From positions 1 through 5,123 of the forward strand of contig JAKACL010000204.1 of the NCBI GenBank assembly GCA_021821425.1: 5,123 nucleotides of DNA, written 5' to 3'. A program made the position numbers and the translations under genes. Under the pieces are notes generated by a model, which saw nothing but the letters and a program-made list of their open reading frames with translations, was not told the DNA's origin and searched no databases. This DNA is from Pseudomonadota bacterium. Its GTDB lineage: Bacteria; Pseudomonadota; Gammaproteobacteria; Burkholderiales; Thiobacillaceae. Shown here piece after piece: positions 1 through 5,123 of the stretch; positions within the stretch are counted from its first letter, which is position 1, and each line of letters opens with the position of its first letter.

Positions 1-1
1 G

Positions 2-438
2 CGCGAGGAGCTCACCACCGAAGGGGGACTCGACGTCAAAGGCCAGGCGCCGAAAATCGCCGACGCCTGCAAGCGCCTCGCCGGGGCCGGCATCCGTGTC
101 TCGCTCTTCATCGACCCCGACTTCGCGCAGCTCGACGCCGCGCTCGCGACCGGCGCGCCGGTGGTTGAAATCCACACCGGCGCCTACGCCGACGCAGAAA
201 CCGATGCGGCGCGCACCGTCGAATACGAGCGCATCCGCACCGCCGTCGCCTACGGCCGCAGCCTCGGCCTGACCGTCAATGCCGGACACGGCCTCACCTA
301 TCACAACGTGCAGCCGATCGCCGCGCTGCCGGGCATTCACGAGCTCAACATCGGCCACGCCATTGTCGCGCAGGCGCTGTTCGCCGGCTGGAAAGAGGCG
401 GTGGCGGAGATGAAGCGGCTGATGGTCGAAGCAGCAGC

Positions 439-442
<4 letters not shown>
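2..442 (+). CDS. pdxJ: Pyridoxine 5'-phosphate synthase PdxJ, C-terminal part (5' end outside the window)
   Basis: PdxJ condenses 1-deoxy-D-xylulose 5-phosphate with 3-amino-2-oxopropyl phosphate to form pyridoxine 5'-phosphate, the ring-closing step of the DXP-dependent vitamin B6 pathway, in the cytoplasm. The frame is open from base 2 to the TAG at 440-442 and gives 146 residues. Family signatures visible are [12 protein letters not shown] at the left edge, [26 protein letters not shown] and [10 protein letters not shown]. Compared from memory with the 243-residue E. coli enzyme, the fragment starts near residue 98 and ends at the same length. Its NAGHG histidine (codon 287-289) falls on catalytic His193. 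The first ~97 residues, including the regions of His45 and Glu72, lie outside the window. The true start is not visible; a GTG at 161 is an internal valine, not a start. In E. coli acpS follows pdxJ, but here the next gene is convergent. I see no frameshift. Confidence 0.96.
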
Positions 443-4809
<4,367 letters not shown>

Positions 4810-4813
4810 TTTT

Positions 4814-4820
4814 CTCCTTT
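4814..4820 (-). promoter_or_regulatory. Ribosome binding site of the CheB-CheR-GGDEF-EAL gene
   Basis: Read on the minus strand, AAAGGAG is followed by four A residues and then the ATG at 4809-4807. The match to the Shine-Dalgarno core is strong and the spacer is short but workable. It supports this ATG as the start and keeps the basic 66-residue tail as part of the protein. The next in-frame methionine is residue 97, inside the CheB domain, so a later start would destroy the Ser77 active-site motif. Confidence 0.8.
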
Positions 4821-4822
4821 AT

Positions 4823-4884
4823 TGTCAGTGCCGCACGGGCAGGCAAGCCGGGTTCGTGGGTCATGCCCGGATGCGGCACCGACA
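4823..4884 (-). promoter_or_regulatory. 19-bp hairpin in the 5' leader, abutting the Shine-Dalgarno
   Basis: Bases 4823-4835 pair with 4872-4884 (13 pairs). After a two-base bulge at 4870-4871, bases 4836-4841 pair with 4864-4869 (6 pairs), closing a 22-base loop. The pair 4827/4880 is A-C in plus-strand RNA but U-G in minus-strand order (a G-U wobble), so the stem is continuous only in the transcript of the large gene. The stem ends two bases before AAAGGAG. A competing 5-bp stem, 4848-4852 with 4866-4870, could open the inner helix. There is no U-run after either arm, so it does not look like an intrinsic terminator. A role in translation or mRNA stability, or a repetitive extragenic palindrome, are the main possibilities. 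The structure is seen in the sequence; its function is inferred. Confidence 0.6.
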
Positions 4885-5123
4885 GGGGATGTTCAGCGGA
4901 CGAGTCCACGGAAGTATTTCAGTATCGAAACGTAAATCCGAAAAAGCCTTATTGAAAGCGATGGCATTTTCGATTCGTTGCGTAATTCCCGATAAGAGAT
5001 AGCAAGACGCACGGGAGTTCCCGGGCCGCGGGCTGCTGCCGCACGCTTCGACCGTCGCAGGTAAACAGTGTGCCCAGTCGGGTGCTGTTAGATCCCTTCC
5101 GGAGCGGAGAGGTGTGCGACGAG

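Larger units (their letters stand above)
4810..5123. other. Non-coding upstream region of the large gene
   Basis: This 314-base stretch holds no convincing gene on either strand. Next to the large gene are the ribosome binding site and the leader hairpin described separately. Roughly 4905-5003 is clearly richer in A and T than the rest of the window, as expected for a promoter region reading leftwards, but I could not find a -35/-10 pair with acceptable match and spacing. Sigma-28 and sigma-54 patterns also fail. From about 5010 the sequence becomes GC-rich again. A minus-strand frame is open from the window edge to a TAA at 5090-5088 (11 codons), which could be the tail of an upstream gene but is too short to judge. 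Confidence 0.6.

Noticed and set aside
4823..4884. Intrinsic terminator
   Set aside because: Neither strand has a run of T after the 3' arm; in the sense of the large gene the stem runs straight into the ribosome binding site.
5064..5089. Terminator of a possible upstream gene
   Set aside because: The stem is only 5 bp plus 3 bp with an asymmetric internal loop and no proper U-run, so it is too weak to call.
4810..5123. Cyclic-di-GMP riboswitch in the leader of the large gene
   Set aside because: This would be attractive for a c-di-GMP enzyme, but I could not match the conserved GEMM core elements or their two-helix layout on the minus strand.

Overview
The window is GC-rich proteobacterial DNA. 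It holds one truncated housekeeping gene, one very large signalling gene, and an upstream leader region. The pdxJ fragment aligns almost without gaps, as I recall the sequence, with gammaproteobacterial PdxJ. Together with the DXP-dependent vitamin B6 route and the signalling architecture, this suggests a beta- or gammaproteobacterium. I lean towards a free-living betaproteobacterium, but nothing here fixes the genus.

Layout: positions 2-442 (+) are the 3' part of pdxJ, cut by the window edge. Positions 439-4809 (-) encode a single 1456-residue cytoplasmic protein. Its order is CheB methylesterase, CheR methyltransferase, degenerate PAS, long heptad coiled coil, PAS, PAS, GGDEF, EAL. The two genes converge and overlap by four bases, a CTAG palindrome that supplies a TAG stop to each strand. 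Positions 4810-5123 contain no convincing gene. They hold the ribosome binding site and 5' leader of the large gene, including a 19-bp hairpin ending two bases before the Shine-Dalgarno, and further upstream an AT-rich block likely to contain the promoter.

Function: pdxJ is unrelated to the signalling gene and meets it only tail to tail. The large protein joins receptor-methylation chemistry (CheB/CheR) to cyclic-di-GMP synthesis and breakdown (GGDEF/EAL) through PAS sensors and a coiled-coil signalling helix. By motif inspection all four enzymatic domains keep their key residues. No chemoreceptor, CheA, CheW or response regulator gene is visible, so partners must be encoded elsewhere.

The items most worth a second look are this combined architecture, the eight-heptad repeat in the linker, and the leader hairpin, whose one non-Watson-Crick position pairs (G-U) only in the RNA of the large gene's strand.
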